Program-made: the position numbers and the translations under genes
DNA from: Paucidesulfovibrio sp036541255
Lineage (GTDB): Bacteria; Desulfobacterota; Desulfovibrionia; Desulfovibrionales; Desulfovibrionaceae
Assembly (NCBI GenBank): GCA_036541255.1
Contig: JAZHDD010000023.1
Coordinates: 62,001 to 126,000, forward strand
Reading direction: 5' to 3'
DNA length: 64,000 nt
Part shown: piece by piece, positions 17,166 through 26,052 of the stretch
How positions within the stretch are numbered: position 1 is the stretch's first letter
How the letters are laid out: each line of letters opens with the position of its first letter
Notes under the pieces: model-generated
Database searches by the model: none
What the model was told of the DNA's origin: nothing
The model's input: only the letters and a program-made list of their open reading frames with translations

Positions 17166-18272
17166 TTAAGCCAACGCCTGTTCCGGCTGGATGCTGTCCA
17201 GACCAAAGGCTTCGCCAACGGCCGGACAGGTCAGCTTCTTTTGGTAGGTGTTCAGACCGAGAGCCAGTCCAGCGTCCTGGCGCAGAGCATCCATTCCCTT
17301 GGCCGCAAGCCGCAGGGCATAGGGCAGGGTCTGGTTGACCAGGGCAAAAGTCGATGTACGGGGCACGGCGCCGGGCATGTTGGCCACGCCGTAGTGGACC
17401 ACGCCCTCGACCACGTAGGTGGGCGCGTCATGAGTGGTGGCATGGATGGTTTCCACGCAACCGCCCTGGTCCACGGCCACGTCCACGATGACCGAGCCTT
17501 CCTTCATGGTGGCGAGCATATCGCGGGTCACCAGATGCGGCGCCTTGGCGCCGGGGATGAGCACGGAACCGACCACCAGGTCGGCCTGTTGCACGACCTT
17601 GCGGATATTGGGCTCATTGGAGCTCATGGTCACGATGCGGCCCTGATAAATATCGTCGAGATACTGCAGGCGGGCATGATTCACGTCCACGACGGTGACG
17701 CGCGCGCCCATGCCCACGGCGATGCGGGTGGCATTGGCGCCGACAACGCCGCCGCCCAGCACCACGACCATGCCGGGGTTGACGCCGGGCACGCCGCCCA
17801 GCAGCACGCCGCGACCGCCCTGGGCCTTTTCAAGAAAATGCGCGCCGACCTGGGTGGCCATGCGTCCGGCCACTTCGCTCATGGGGGTGAGCAGGGGCAG
17901 GGAGCCGTCCCGGCCCTTGACGGTCTCGTAGGCCACGGAAGTGGTTCCCGCGTCCAGCAGGGCGTGCGTCAGGGATTCAGCCGCGGCAAGGTGCAGATAG
18001 GTAAAAAGCAGCAGGTCGCTGCGCAAATATTGAAATTCGGAATCCAGGGGCTCCTTGACCTTGATGACCATTTCCGCGCCCCAGGCATCAGCCGCGGAGA
18101 CGAGTTTGGCCCCGGCCGCGACGTATTCCTCATCGCTGCATCCGCTGCCCAGACCGGCTCCTGCTTCGACCAGGACCTTGTTTCCCTGGCGCACCAGGGT
18201 TTCGACCGCACCGGGGGTCATGGCCACCCGGTTCTCCATTTTCTTGATCTCTTTGGGGATGCCGATGATCAT
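17166..18272 (-). CDS. ald: Alanine dehydrogenase
   Basis: Ald catalyses NAD-dependent oxidative deamination of L-alanine to pyruvate and ammonia, or the reverse. The 368-residue protein is a full-length family member. It begins MIIGIPKEIKKMENRVAMTP, has VIKVKEPLDSEF with the substrate-binding Lys, YLHLAA with the catalytic His, and the Rossmann motif VVVLGGGVVGANA. Its ATG overlaps the stop of the Lrp-type gene by one base (TAATG), so the regulator and enzyme are probably cotranslated. Local control by the Lrp-type protein is likely. Confidence 0.97.
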   Translation of the reverse strand: MIIGIPKEIKKMENRVAMTPGAVETLVRQGNKVLVEAGAGLGSGCSDEEYVAAGAKLVSAADAWGAEMVIKVKEPLDSEFQYLRSDLLLFTYLHLAAAESLTHALLDAGTTSVAYETVKGRDGSLPLLTPMSEVAGRMATQVGAHFLEKAQGGRGVLLGGVPGVNPGMVVVLGGGVVGANATRIAVGMGARVTVVDVNHARLQYLDDIYQGRIVTMSSNEPNIRKVVQQADLVVGSVLIPGAKAPHLVTRDMLATMKEGSVIVDVAVDQGGCVETIHATTHDAPTYVVEGVVHYGVANMPGAVPRTSTFALVNQTLPYALRLAAKGMDALRQDAGLALGLNTYQKKLTCPAVGEAFGLDSIQPEQALA

Positions 18273-18793
18273 TACTCGCTCCTTTCTCCTTGTGCCAAGT
18301 CAACCCTGCCCGAGACGGCAAAAAGCCGCCGAAACTTTTCCGGCAGGTAGGTCCATTTGCGGCGCGCTTTCATGATCACGAAGGATTCGCTGGAAGCTAT
18401 GCCACCCACACTGGATAAATCCTCGTCCAGGAAACGGTAGAGGTCGCCGATCTCCTCGGACAGAATGACCTCCACCAGAATATCGTAACGCCCCGTGACC
18501 ACGGCGACCCAGCTGACGTTCTCCAATGCGGAGATCTGGTCCAGCTTTTCGCCGAGCTGCGAATGACTTTGGAGCGTCACGCCCACCAGGGCCACGGTCA
18601 GGCCGCCCATGCGATACGGGTCCACAACGCCGGCAATGCGCATCATGCCCGAGGATAACAGCCCCCGAAGCCGCGAGCGCACCGTGGGCGCGGTGATGCC
18701 TATCCGCTCGGCCACCCGGCCCGCAGGCATCTGGCCGTCCTCGGCAAACGCCGAGACGATCTTCAGGTCCAGCTGGTCAGGTCCGCGTTTCAT
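18272..18793 (-). CDS. Lrp/AsnC-family regulator, probably of ald
   Basis: The 173-residue protein has an N-terminal HTH: LKIVSAFAEDGQMPAGRVAERIG, then APTVRSRLRGLLSSGMM. The C-terminal RAM-type ligand-binding part includes WVAVVTGRYDILVEVILSE. The order lrp-ald with a one-base overlap strongly suggests it controls alanine dehydrogenase in response to alanine or a related amino acid, as known for related pairs. It reads away from the MerR-like gene, so the 250 bp between them holds both promoters. Confidence 0.92.
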   Translation of the reverse strand: MKRGPDQLDLKIVSAFAEDGQMPAGRVAERIGITAPTVRSRLRGLLSSGMMRIAGVVDPYRMGGLTVALVGVTLQSHSQLGEKLDQISALENVSWVAVVTGRYDILVEVILSEEIGDLYRFLDEDLSSVGGIASSESFVIMKARRKWTYLPEKFRRLFAVSGRVDLAQGERSE

Positions 18794-19045
18794 TTTTCAC
18801 CCATGGTTTTTTTGGAAACGAAAATTATTGACTTGATTTCTATCCGTAAGGAAAAAAGCGGTCAACATTTTTTTCTTTACTATATATCGGAAAGATTCCC
18901 CCCACGCTTCGCCCCCCAGAAAACCGGCCCGTATCCGGCCAGGAGAGGCCTCTCCCGGACAACACGCGCACCGACGCCCTTGTATCCGGGCATGTATTCG
19001 GTTACGAACAGTGAAGGCCTATCCAGGATCTGCAACGGAGTGCGC

Positions 19046-19666
19046 GTGACCCAGAAAAAGCTCCTTTCCGTGGCCGAAATTTCGCGGCAGCTCGATGTGC
19101 CCGAGTCCACGGTCCATTATTGGAAGAACCGCTTTGCCCAGTATCTTCCCAGCGTGGGGCAGAACCGCCAAAAACGGTTCCGGCCCGAAGCCGTCGAGGT
19201 TTTCGGCGAGATAGCCCACATGCTCAAGGAGGGCTACACTTCGCGCGACGTCATGGACCATCTGGCCTCCACCTGCGCCCTGACCCCCCAGACCGAACAC
19301 TTTGCCGCGGCCGCCCAGGCGCAGCCTCCGTCCCTGAGCAGCGGCGCCGTCGAACAAACCGTGCAGATGGCCCAGGCCATCGGCCTGGAAATCGCCCGCT
19401 CCATCAGCGAGGGGCTCAAGGACGTCATTCCCGGACGCGCCGCCATCAACCAGACCGAGGAAGACATGCTCATGGTCCGCACCGAGCTGGACCGCACCTG
19501 CGCCCTGGTGGAGGGCCAGCACGAGGAACTCAACGAGCTGCGCACCGAAAACAAGCTGCTGCGGGACAAGCTCAGCGTCATGGAATCCGAGATGGTCCGC
19601 CTGCGCAAGGACCGGCGCGAGCTGGAGAAGTATCTTCTTGACAAGATACGGAAAGTGACTACCTGA
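19046..19666 (+). CDS. MerR-like HTH protein with coiled-coil tail
   Basis: The GTG at 19046 follows AACGGAG and begins VTQKKLLSVAEISRQLDVP, a MerR-type winged-helix start, continuing STVHYWKNRFAQYLP. The HTH covers about residues 8-75. The rest is mostly helical, with a charged coiled coil from about 140 to 206. It lacks the Cys ligands of metal-sensing MerR proteins. The domain resembles HTH modules of chromosome-organisation or heat-shock regulators. It lies about 100 bp before htpG in the same direction and might regulate or be cotranscribed with it. An upstream in-frame extension to 18803 does not look like protein. Confidence 0.75.
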   Translation: MTQKKLLSVAEISRQLDVPESTVHYWKNRFAQYLPSVGQNRQKRFRPEAVEVFGEIAHMLKEGYTSRDVMDHLASTCALTPQTEHFAAAAQAQPPSLSSGAVEQTVQMAQAIGLEIARSISEGLKDVIPGRAAINQTEEDMLMVRTELDRTCALVEGQHEELNELRTENKLLRDKLSVMESEMVRLRKDRRELEKYLLDKIRKVTT

Positions 19667-19769
19667 ACCGCAGCCGCGGGCACCCCTTCCCATTGCCGGG
19701 CCGCCCCGGCCCAATCACATCATCCCCGCGCCCGCCCGCCGGAGCGCAGTCATGCAAGGAGGCACCTCA

Positions 19770-21689
19770 ATGGCATCCAAGGATACGTATGAATTCAAAG
19801 CCGAAATTCGGCAACTTTTGGACATCCTGGTCCACTCGCTTTACACCAACAAGGAAATCTTCCTGCGCGAGCTGGTATCCAACGCGTCCGACGCCCTGGA
19901 CAAATTCCGCCACCACACCGGCCACACCGCCGAATCCGAACAAAACGGCCCGGACCTGGAAATCCGCATCCGCGCCGACAAGGACGCCAAGACCCTGGTG
20001 ATCGAAGATACGGGCGTGGGCATGACCCGCGAGGAGATCGTCGAGAATATCGGCACCATCGCCCATTCCGGTTCCGCCACCTTCATGCGGGAGCTTGCCG
20101 AGGCCAAGGAAAAGAACGAAAACGCCGTGTCCGACCTCATCGGCCGCTTTGGCGTGGGCTTTTATTCCGTCTACATGGTCGCAAACGAGGTCCGGCTGAC
20201 CACGCGCTCCCACGCGGGCGGCGAGGCCCTGACCTGGACCTCGGACGGCAAGGGCGCCTACGAGATCGACAATGCCGGGGACAACGCGCCCGAGCGCGGA
20301 ACGCGCATCGAAATCCAGCTCAAGCCCGAACTGGCCGACCAGTTCACGGACGCGGACGCCCTCAAGCGGATCATCAAGAACCACTCCAATTTCATCCGCT
20401 ACCCCATCTTCGTGGACGACGAACGCGTGAACACCGTGCCCGCGCTCTGGCGCGAGCCCAAGTTCCAGATCAAGCCCGAGCAGTACAACGAATTCTACAC
20501 CTTCCTGACCTATGATCAGGCCGAGCCCATCAGCGTGGTACACCAGTCCGTGGACGCGCCCGTGCAGTTCAACGCGCTGCTCTTCATCCCGCCCACTGGC
20601 AACGGCTTCCTGCCCCTGGACCGGGAAAACTGGGGGCTGGACCTCTACGTGCGGCGCGTGCTCATCCAGCGCCAGAACAAGAACCTGCTGCCCGAATATC
20701 TCAGCTTCGTGAAAGGCGTGGTGGATACCGAAGACCTGCCTCTGAACATCTCCCGCGAAACGCTCCAGGACAACCTGCTGCTCGGCAAGATCAAGAGCAC
20801 CCTGACCAAGCAGATTCTTGGCGATCTTGAAAAAATGGCCCAGGACGACGAGGCCAAGTACTTCCAGTTCTGGGACGCCCACTCCGAAATCTTCAAGGCC
20901 GGGTATCAGGACTACGTCAACCGGGAGCGCTTCGCCGGATTGGTGCGGTTCAATTCCTCCAGCCACGAAGACAACCTGCTGCTCACGGGCCTGGACGGCT
21001 ACATCGAGCGGGCCAAGGAAGGCCAAAAGGAAATCTACTATCTTTACGGCCCGAGCCGCGAGGCATGCAAGCTCTCGCCCCATGCGGAAATCTTCCGCAA
21101 GAAGGGCGTCGAGGTGCTCTATCTCTACGAGCCCATCGACGAGTTCATCATGGATTCCATCCGCGAGTACAAGGAATTCAAGCTCGTATCCGCGGAACAT
21201 GCGGACGCCGCGGCCCTGGACAAGTATGAAAACGCAGCCGAGGAACAGGCCGCGGAAAAGCTCTCTCCGGCCCAGGAAGCGGCCCTGCCCGGCGTGCTCG
21301 GACGCATCAAGGACGCTCTGGGCGAACGCGTCACGGACGTGCGCGCCTCCAAGCGCCTCTCGGACAGCCCGGTCTGCCTCGTGAACCCGGACGGCCACAT
21401 CACCAGCTCCATGGACAAGATCATGCGCGTCATGACCAAGGACACCTCCATTCCGCAGAAGGCCCTGGAGGTGAACCCGGACCATCCCCTGGTGCGCAAC
21501 CTCATCGCCATCTACGAGAAGGACCGCAAGGACCCGTTCATCGATCAGGCCGCGGAGCAGCTTTACGAGTCCGCCCTGCTCCTGGAAGGTTATCTGACCG
21601 ACCCGCACGCCCTGGTGGGGCGCATCCAGAACCTGCTGGCCGATGCCAGCGGCTGGTATGTGCAGACGCGGGAAAAGACCGAGGACTGA
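19770..21689 (+). CDS. htpG: Molecular chaperone HtpG (Hsp90)
   Basis: HtpG is the bacterial Hsp90, an ATP-driven chaperone acting as a cytosolic dimer. The GHKL ATPase motifs are clear: ELVSNASDALDKFR, IEDTGVGMTREEI and GRFGVGFYSVYMVA. Middle and C-terminal domains follow, for 639 residues. The ATG at 19770 is preferred over 19752 because AAGGAGG lies seven bases ahead and MASKDTYEFKAEIRQLLD matches the usual N-terminus. A terminator follows about 40 bp after the stop. Confidence 0.96.
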   Translation: MASKDTYEFKAEIRQLLDILVHSLYTNKEIFLRELVSNASDALDKFRHHTGHTAESEQNGPDLEIRIRADKDAKTLVIEDTGVGMTREEIVENIGTIAHSGSATFMRELAEAKEKNENAVSDLIGRFGVGFYSVYMVANEVRLTTRSHAGGEALTWTSDGKGAYEIDNAGDNAPERGTRIEIQLKPELADQFTDADALKRIIKNHSNFIRYPIFVDDERVNTVPALWREPKFQIKPEQYNEFYTFLTYDQAEPISVVHQSVDAPVQFNALLFIPPTGNGFLPLDRENWGLDLYVRRVLIQRQNKNLLPEYLSFVKGVVDTEDLPLNISRETLQDNLLLGKIKSTLTKQILGDLEKMAQDDEAKYFQFWDAHSEIFKAGYQDYVNRERFAGLVRFNSSSHEDNLLLTGLDGYIERAKEGQKEIYYLYGPSREACKLSPHAEIFRKKGVEVLYLYEPIDEFIMDSIREYKEFKLVSAEHADAAALDKYENAAEEQAAEKLSPAQEAALPGVLGRIKDALGERVTDVRASKRLSDSPVCLVNPDGHITSSMDKIMRVMTKDTSIPQKALEVNPDHPLVRNLIAIYEKDRKDPFIDQAAEQLYESALLLEGYLTDPHALVGRIQNLLADASGWYVQTREKTED

Positions 21690-21728
21690 TGACCGGCGCG
21701 GCACATCGCCGCTTCACGCCAAAGCATC

Positions 21729-21763
21729 AAAGGCCTGCCCGTGGAACGCGGACAGGCCTTTTG
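21729..21763 (+). terminator. Rho-independent terminator of htpG
   Basis: The arms AAAGGCCTG (21729-21737) and CAGGCCTTT (21753-21761) form a 9-bp stem with a 15-nt loop. The tail is short (TTTTGTC), so it is moderately strong. Confidence 0.75.
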
Positions 21764-21831
21764 TCATGGCCGATAGAACGAATCCACCGCATTGACCGGA
21801 TCATCCAAGGCAGGAGCCGTACCGGTCCGGC

Positions 21832-22020
21832 TTACACGACCCGCCAGCCCTGCTCGCCGTCATGCCATCCGGCCAAACGGTAGCGGTCCTGCCAGGCTTA
21901 CTGCTCCGCCAGTTCTTCGGTTACGTATTTGGCGATGCGCAACCCCCTGTCATCATGAGCGTACTTTATTGGCCGTTGATCCGGTTACTCCACGGCCGAC
22001 AAGCGAAAATCCGGCGCATA
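21832..22020 (-). pseudogene. Possible decayed coding remnant with in-frame stops
   Basis: The 405-bp gap between htpG and the deacetylase-fold gene has no intact gene. On the minus strand one frame reads like protein across two TAA stops (21985-21987 and 21898-21900). The segments are HYAPDFRLSAVE, then PDQRPIKYAHDDRGLR and IAKYVTEELAEQ, then AWQDRYRLAGWHDGEQGWR, ending at a stop at 21832. Codons in the last part have GC-rich third positions like the neighbours. No start codon or family is recognised. It may be a dead gene, or chance. Confidence 0.25.
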
Positions 22021-22040
22021 ATGGCGGCTTCTTTGCAACG

Positions 22041-22070
22041 AAAAACCCCGGCACGGGACGCACCGGGGCT
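22041..22070 (-). terminator. Rho-independent terminator of the hyuA-like/deacetylase operon
   Basis: On the minus strand the arms CCCCGG and CCGGGG close a loop of about 11 nt and run into five Ts, about 25 bp past the stop codon at 22095. Confidence 0.85.
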
Positions 22071-22094
22071 GAAAACGACTTGGAAAGCAACCAC

Positions 22095-23420
22095 TCAGAA
22101 CCCGAAGCGGGAATACTCCTTGTTCACGCGGTCGATGAGCTGCACATACCGAAACGCGCCCTTGATCTGGGCCTGCTCGGTTACGGCATGGCCGAGATTC
22201 TGGCAGGCCGGGCAGGCGTCCAGGGGAATTTCCACTCCCAGGCAGCGGGTCGAGCCCACCTGGGACTCGATCTTGAGCAGCCCCCGGCAGTTGCCGCAAA
22301 GGTGGATTGATTCCTTTTGGGTCTCCTGGAAGTTGTCGGTATCATAGTAGATTGATTTGTTCCGCACATGCCAGTCGCCCTGGCGCAGGCCGTTTGTCAG
22401 GTTTTCCTGGGCCGCGGGCGGATCAAAATAGACGCGGGGCATTTGGCGGCAGAGCTCCTCGATGTATTTGGTGATCTGCTCGGGCTGGCGCAATTTTTCC
22501 GGGCGGTAGTCGGGCTCGCGCACCGTGCTGTAATCCATCCCGGCCATGGCCAGACAGATGCCCAGGTTCACGTAGGGCAGCGCGCCCTGAATGGCGTACC
22601 CGCCTTCCAGCACGGCAATATCGGGATTGAGCAGGGAATTCAGCCGGGCATAGCCTTGGGCCGAAACGTTCATATTGGTGATGGGGTCGGTGTAGTGATT
22701 GTCCTGGCCCGCGGAGTTGATGACCAATTCGGGCTTGAAGGCCTCCAGCAGGGGCATGACCACTTCCTGCATGACCAGCAGCAGTCCTTCGTCCCCGGTT
22801 TCAGGGGGCAGCGGAATGTTGATGGTGCGGCCGCGCGCGTTCGGTCCGCCGGAATCAATGGGAAAGCCCGTGCCCGGAAACAGGGTGCGTCCGTCCTGGT
22901 GCATGGAAATGAAGAGCACGTCCGGGTCGTGCCAGAAAATATCCTGGGTGCCGTCCCCGTGGTGGCAGTCCGTGTCCACGATGGCGATGCGGCGCACGCC
23001 GTAGTGTTCGCGCAGCCACTCGACCATGATGGCTTCCATGTTCACGTTGCAGAAGCCGCGCGCGCCGCGCACGCACTTCATGGCGTGGTGCCCGGGCGGG
23101 CGCACCAGGGCAAATGCCTTTTCCCGCTCCTTTTCCATGACCAACCGGGCCGCGCGAATGGCCCCGCCCGCCGAGACAAGATGGGAACGGGTGGTCACGG
23201 CATCCACGTCCGGGAAGCAGAAGTGCGTGCGTTCCACATCCTCGCGATGGGCGATCTCGGGCTTGTATTCGCGGATGCCCTCCACGTCGAACAGCCCTTC
23301 CTCGTGCAGCTGGTCCTGGGTGTAGAGCAGCCGCTCTTCCCGCTCGGGATGCGTCGGGGAAATGGCCCAGTCAAAGGCCGGGAAAAAGATCACGCCCAGG
23401 CGGTGTTCGGCTTTGCGCAT
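22095..23420 (-). CDS. Histone-deacetylase-fold amidohydrolase with C-terminal Cys4 module
   Basis: Bacterial members of this zinc fold remove acyl groups from acetylpolyamines, acetoin-pathway proteins or other amides. Key residues are present: RPPGHH with the His pair at 111-112, VDTDCHHGDGT with zinc ligands Asp151 and His153, and SAGQDNHYTDP with zinc ligand Asp240. After the fold ends near 330 there is an unusual C-terminal extension with CGNC (375-378) and CPAC (403-406), likely a zinc ribbon. Total length is 441, longer than plain family members. It starts 12 bp after the HyuA-like stop, so the two are cotranscribed. The substrate is unknown. Confidence 0.88.
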   Translation of the reverse strand: MRKAEHRLGVIFFPAFDWAISPTHPEREERLLYTQDQLHEEGLFDVEGIREYKPEIAHREDVERTHFCFPDVDAVTTRSHLVSAGGAIRAARLVMEKEREKAFALVRPPGHHAMKCVRGARGFCNVNMEAIMVEWLREHYGVRRIAIVDTDCHHGDGTQDIFWHDPDVLFISMHQDGRTLFPGTGFPIDSGGPNARGRTINIPLPPETGDEGLLLVMQEVVMPLLEAFKPELVINSAGQDNHYTDPITNMNVSAQGYARLNSLLNPDIAVLEGGYAIQGALPYVNLGICLAMAGMDYSTVREPDYRPEKLRQPEQITKYIEELCRQMPRVYFDPPAAQENLTNGLRQGDWHVRNKSIYYDTDNFQETQKESIHLCGNCRGLLKIESQVGSTRCLGVEIPLDACPACQNLGHAVTEQAQIKGAFRYVQLIDRVNKEYSRFGF

Positions 23421-23432
23421 GGCGGAATTCCT

Positions 23433-25130
23433 TTAGCTGAACGTGCGTTCCACGCCCGGCTTGATCTGGCATTTGACCCGGATGTTGCGCCCGGTGGTAC
23501 GCATGCCCTCGACCATATTGAAGCTTGAGGAATGCGTGATCTCGGCACGCTGGGCGTCCGAGGCCAGCTTGAGGTCGGCCAGATGGGCCAACAGATGGTT
23601 CATGGCGTCCCGCTCCGCATCCTTGAGGGAATACGAGGCGGGGATATTCTCATGGTGGCCCAGACCCGGCAGAAACATGATGTGCTTCTGGGTGTCCGCA
23701 AAAAGCTCCACGTCCGTGGTGGTGCGGGTCAGGGCTGCGCCGATGGCGTTGGCCACGGCGTAATTCTCGGGGACTTCGCTGGCCAGCCGGAAGCAGCCGA
23801 AAAGCGGCATGCGCATAGCCTCGGCCGGGCCGCCCATGAGGTACAGCTTGCGGGGCACAATGCGCTTGTCCTCGATAAGCTCGTGAATGGTATACACGGG
23901 CTGGTCGTTGATCTCCTCCACCAGGGCACGGGTTTCGTCGTGGATGGTGGCGGCTGCGGCTTCCACGGCTTGGGCCGCGAGCTTTTCCGGGCTGATGGTG
24001 TGGGACTCGGCATAGGCGGCAATGCCCCGGCGCGAGGCCTCCACATCGCCCACCGCGCAATGGCCCAGGCAGTTCAGGGCGTCTGTCAGGGTCGGGTGTG
24101 AGCCGCCCTCGGCCATGGATGGGCCCAAACGGCGCGGGCCGACCCGCACCATGTCGCCGATGATGGACACGGCGGAATCGCCGCCAACGCCGATGGACTT
24201 GACGCGCAAAGCGCGCACCAGGGTGGGATGCGAGCCCACGGCAATGCCTGCCCGCTCCAGCAACGGCGCGCCGTCCGCAAAAACCGCGATGTCCGTGGTG
24301 GTGCCGCCGATGTCCAGGATCACGGAATCGTGCACGATGTCGCAAAGCGCGATGATGCCCATGACCGAGGCTGCCGGGCCGGAAAAGATGGATTGCACGG
24401 GCATGCGCCTGGAGAACGGCAGGGGCATGGTGCCGCCGTCGGCCTTGAGCACGTTCACGCGCACATGGCCCAGCCCGAATTCGTCCAGGCTTTTACCCAC
24501 GGCGTCGGCAAACGTATTGTAGAGCCGCCAGACCGCGCAGTTGAAATAGGCAGTGGCCACGCGGCGAGGAAAATTCAGGCGGCCGCCCAGATGGTGTCCC
24601 AGAGTCACGAAATCGGCTCGGTCGCATGGGGAACCGTCCTCGGCCCGGCAAAGCCAGTGGCGCAGGGTGTTCTCGTGCAGGGGATTGCGTACCGAAAATT
24701 TGCCCACCAGGGCAAAGGTGTTCACCCCGGACCGTTTGCAGGCATCCATGGCGGCGCGGCACTGGACGGGGTCGAGCCGGTCGGTTTCGTTGCCGCGGTG
24801 GTCCATGGCACCGTCCAGGATGTGAAAATCCTTGCAGAGCATGTACTCCGAGGCGTCCATACCCGGACCGGGCACCACCAGCACGCCCACATCCTCGGCC
24901 CGGCCTTCCACGATGGCGTTGGTGGAAAGCGTGGTGGACAGATTCAACCGCCGGATTTTCGCGGCATCCACTTCCGTGAGCAATGTCTTGAGCGCCTCGC
25001 GGACCGACGCAAGCAGATCATCATGGCGGGTCTTGACCTTGCAGGCCGCAGCCACGCGCACTCCCGGACCGGAGAGGTCCAGGGCCACGGCGTCGGTGTG
25101 CGTGCCGCCCACGTCGATTCCAAGATACAT
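23433..25130 (-). CDS. Hydantoinase/oxoprolinase HyuA-type subunit
   Basis: The 565-residue protein starts MYLGIDVGGTHTDAVALDL, the ASKHA phosphate-binding motif of N-methylhydantoinase/5-oxoprolinase A subunits. It keeps LSTTLSTNAIVEG and the second phosphate motif VILDIGGTTTDIAVF. The ATG at 25130 is preferred over an in-frame TTG at 25136, because GGAG lies seven bases before the ATG but only one before the TTG. No HyuB partner is seen. Instead it is coupled, 12 bp apart, to a deacetylase-fold gene, suggesting joint processing of an amide or lactam. The substrate is inferred only in general terms. Confidence 0.85.
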   Translation of the reverse strand: MYLGIDVGGTHTDAVALDLSGPGVRVAAACKVKTRHDDLLASVREALKTLLTEVDAAKIRRLNLSTTLSTNAIVEGRAEDVGVLVVPGPGMDASEYMLCKDFHILDGAMDHRGNETDRLDPVQCRAAMDACKRSGVNTFALVGKFSVRNPLHENTLRHWLCRAEDGSPCDRADFVTLGHHLGGRLNFPRRVATAYFNCAVWRLYNTFADAVGKSLDEFGLGHVRVNVLKADGGTMPLPFSRRMPVQSIFSGPAASVMGIIALCDIVHDSVILDIGGTTTDIAVFADGAPLLERAGIAVGSHPTLVRALRVKSIGVGGDSAVSIIGDMVRVGPRRLGPSMAEGGSHPTLTDALNCLGHCAVGDVEASRRGIAAYAESHTISPEKLAAQAVEAAAATIHDETRALVEEINDQPVYTIHELIEDKRIVPRKLYLMGGPAEAMRMPLFGCFRLASEVPENYAVANAIGAALTRTTTDVELFADTQKHIMFLPGLGHHENIPASYSLKDAERDAMNHLLAHLADLKLASDAQRAEITHSSSFNMVEGMRTTGRNIRVKCQIKPGVERTFS

Positions 25131-25226
25131 GCGCAAGCTCCTGTTTCCCTGGGATTACCACTCGTTTTGCCGCCCCGTCCAGCGCAGGAGGGGTGAGCGG
25201 TAGATATCCGTCGGTGAAGAGCGCCG

Positions 25227-25955
25227 TCAGTACGCCGTATTTTCCGGCAGATGGATGAGCAGATCCGGGGTCGCGTCCAGTTCCACACGCACTTCCTTGG
25301 CAGCAAATCCCAACACATGGCCGCCCTTGTCAAAGGCCTTGCTCAGGAAATGCAGATGCAGGCCCGGCGCGCCCACCCCCGTCATGTAGGACGGAGTATG
25401 CCAGCCGACCATGACGCCCTCGACCTTGGCCAAGGGGAAAACGGCCTGCATTTCAATAACTTCGGCCAGCTTCGGATACGGCGGTTCGGAACGGGGCACG
25501 CTACGCGCCTTGACCGAGGCAAAAGTCCCGCTCACGCGCACGGCGTAGAGCATGTCCTCGCCGGGCAACTGCTCCAGCAGCCGAGCCTGGAAATCGTCAT
25601 AGTCGGTCACATCCTTGAAGACAAAGGACTGGTCCGGGGAAAAACGCGTGACCTGGGCAAAAGGCACGCCAGCATTGTCCGGCATCTCGCGAGGCACGCC
25701 GTCCACGGGAACCTGCCAGACCCGGCCGTCCAGAAAGACCATTTCCCCGTCCAGACCCGTGAAGCTGCCTATACCGAAATCGCCATGCGCCTTGATGTCG
25801 GCCACGCTCTGCTCCGAGGCATAATACCCGGCCTTGAGCTTGGCCACTGTGGATATCTGGTAAAGGACGTCATTGGACGGTTCTTCGGCATGCACAGGCA
25901 GACTGAGGCAGAAGCAGAGGCAGAGGACAAGGACGAGGCGATTGATCCAAGACAT
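25227..25955 (-). CDS. Acetolactate decarboxylase with predicted signal peptide
   Basis: Alpha-acetolactate decarboxylase turns acetolactate into acetoin. The 242-residue protein shows the family blocks GDFGIGSFTGLDGEM, near residue 59, and GAPGLHLHFLSKAF followed by GGHVLGF, which carry the zinc-binding histidines. The first 23 residues form a strong signal peptide (RLVLVLCLCFCLSLPVHA), so the enzyme should be periplasmic or secreted, unlike the usual cytosolic form. It lies about 100 bp ahead of the HyuA-like gene and about 100 bp after a solute-binding gene. No acetolactate synthase is seen nearby. Confidence 0.88.
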   Translation of the reverse strand: MSWINRLVLVLCLCFCLSLPVHAEEPSNDVLYQISTVAKLKAGYYASEQSVADIKAHGDFGIGSFTGLDGEMVFLDGRVWQVPVDGVPREMPDNAGVPFAQVTRFSPDQSFVFKDVTDYDDFQARLLEQLPGEDMLYAVRVSGTFASVKARSVPRSEPPYPKLAEVIEMQAVFPLAKVEGVMVGWHTPSYMTGVGAPGLHLHFLSKAFDKGGHVLGFAAKEVRVELDATPDLLIHLPENTAY

Positions 25956-26052
25956 GGAGTCCCTCCGGGCTGGCGGTAACCGGCGTTGTGGTTGGCCGGG
26001 CAGCCCGGCATTTCTCCGTGCATAACGCCGATGCCTAAGCGAAGCAAGAGGC

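Noticed and set aside
19767..21704. Open frame antisense to htpG of nearly the same length
   Set aside because: The sense strand encodes a complete Hsp90; the antisense product shows no motif and no ribosome binding site.
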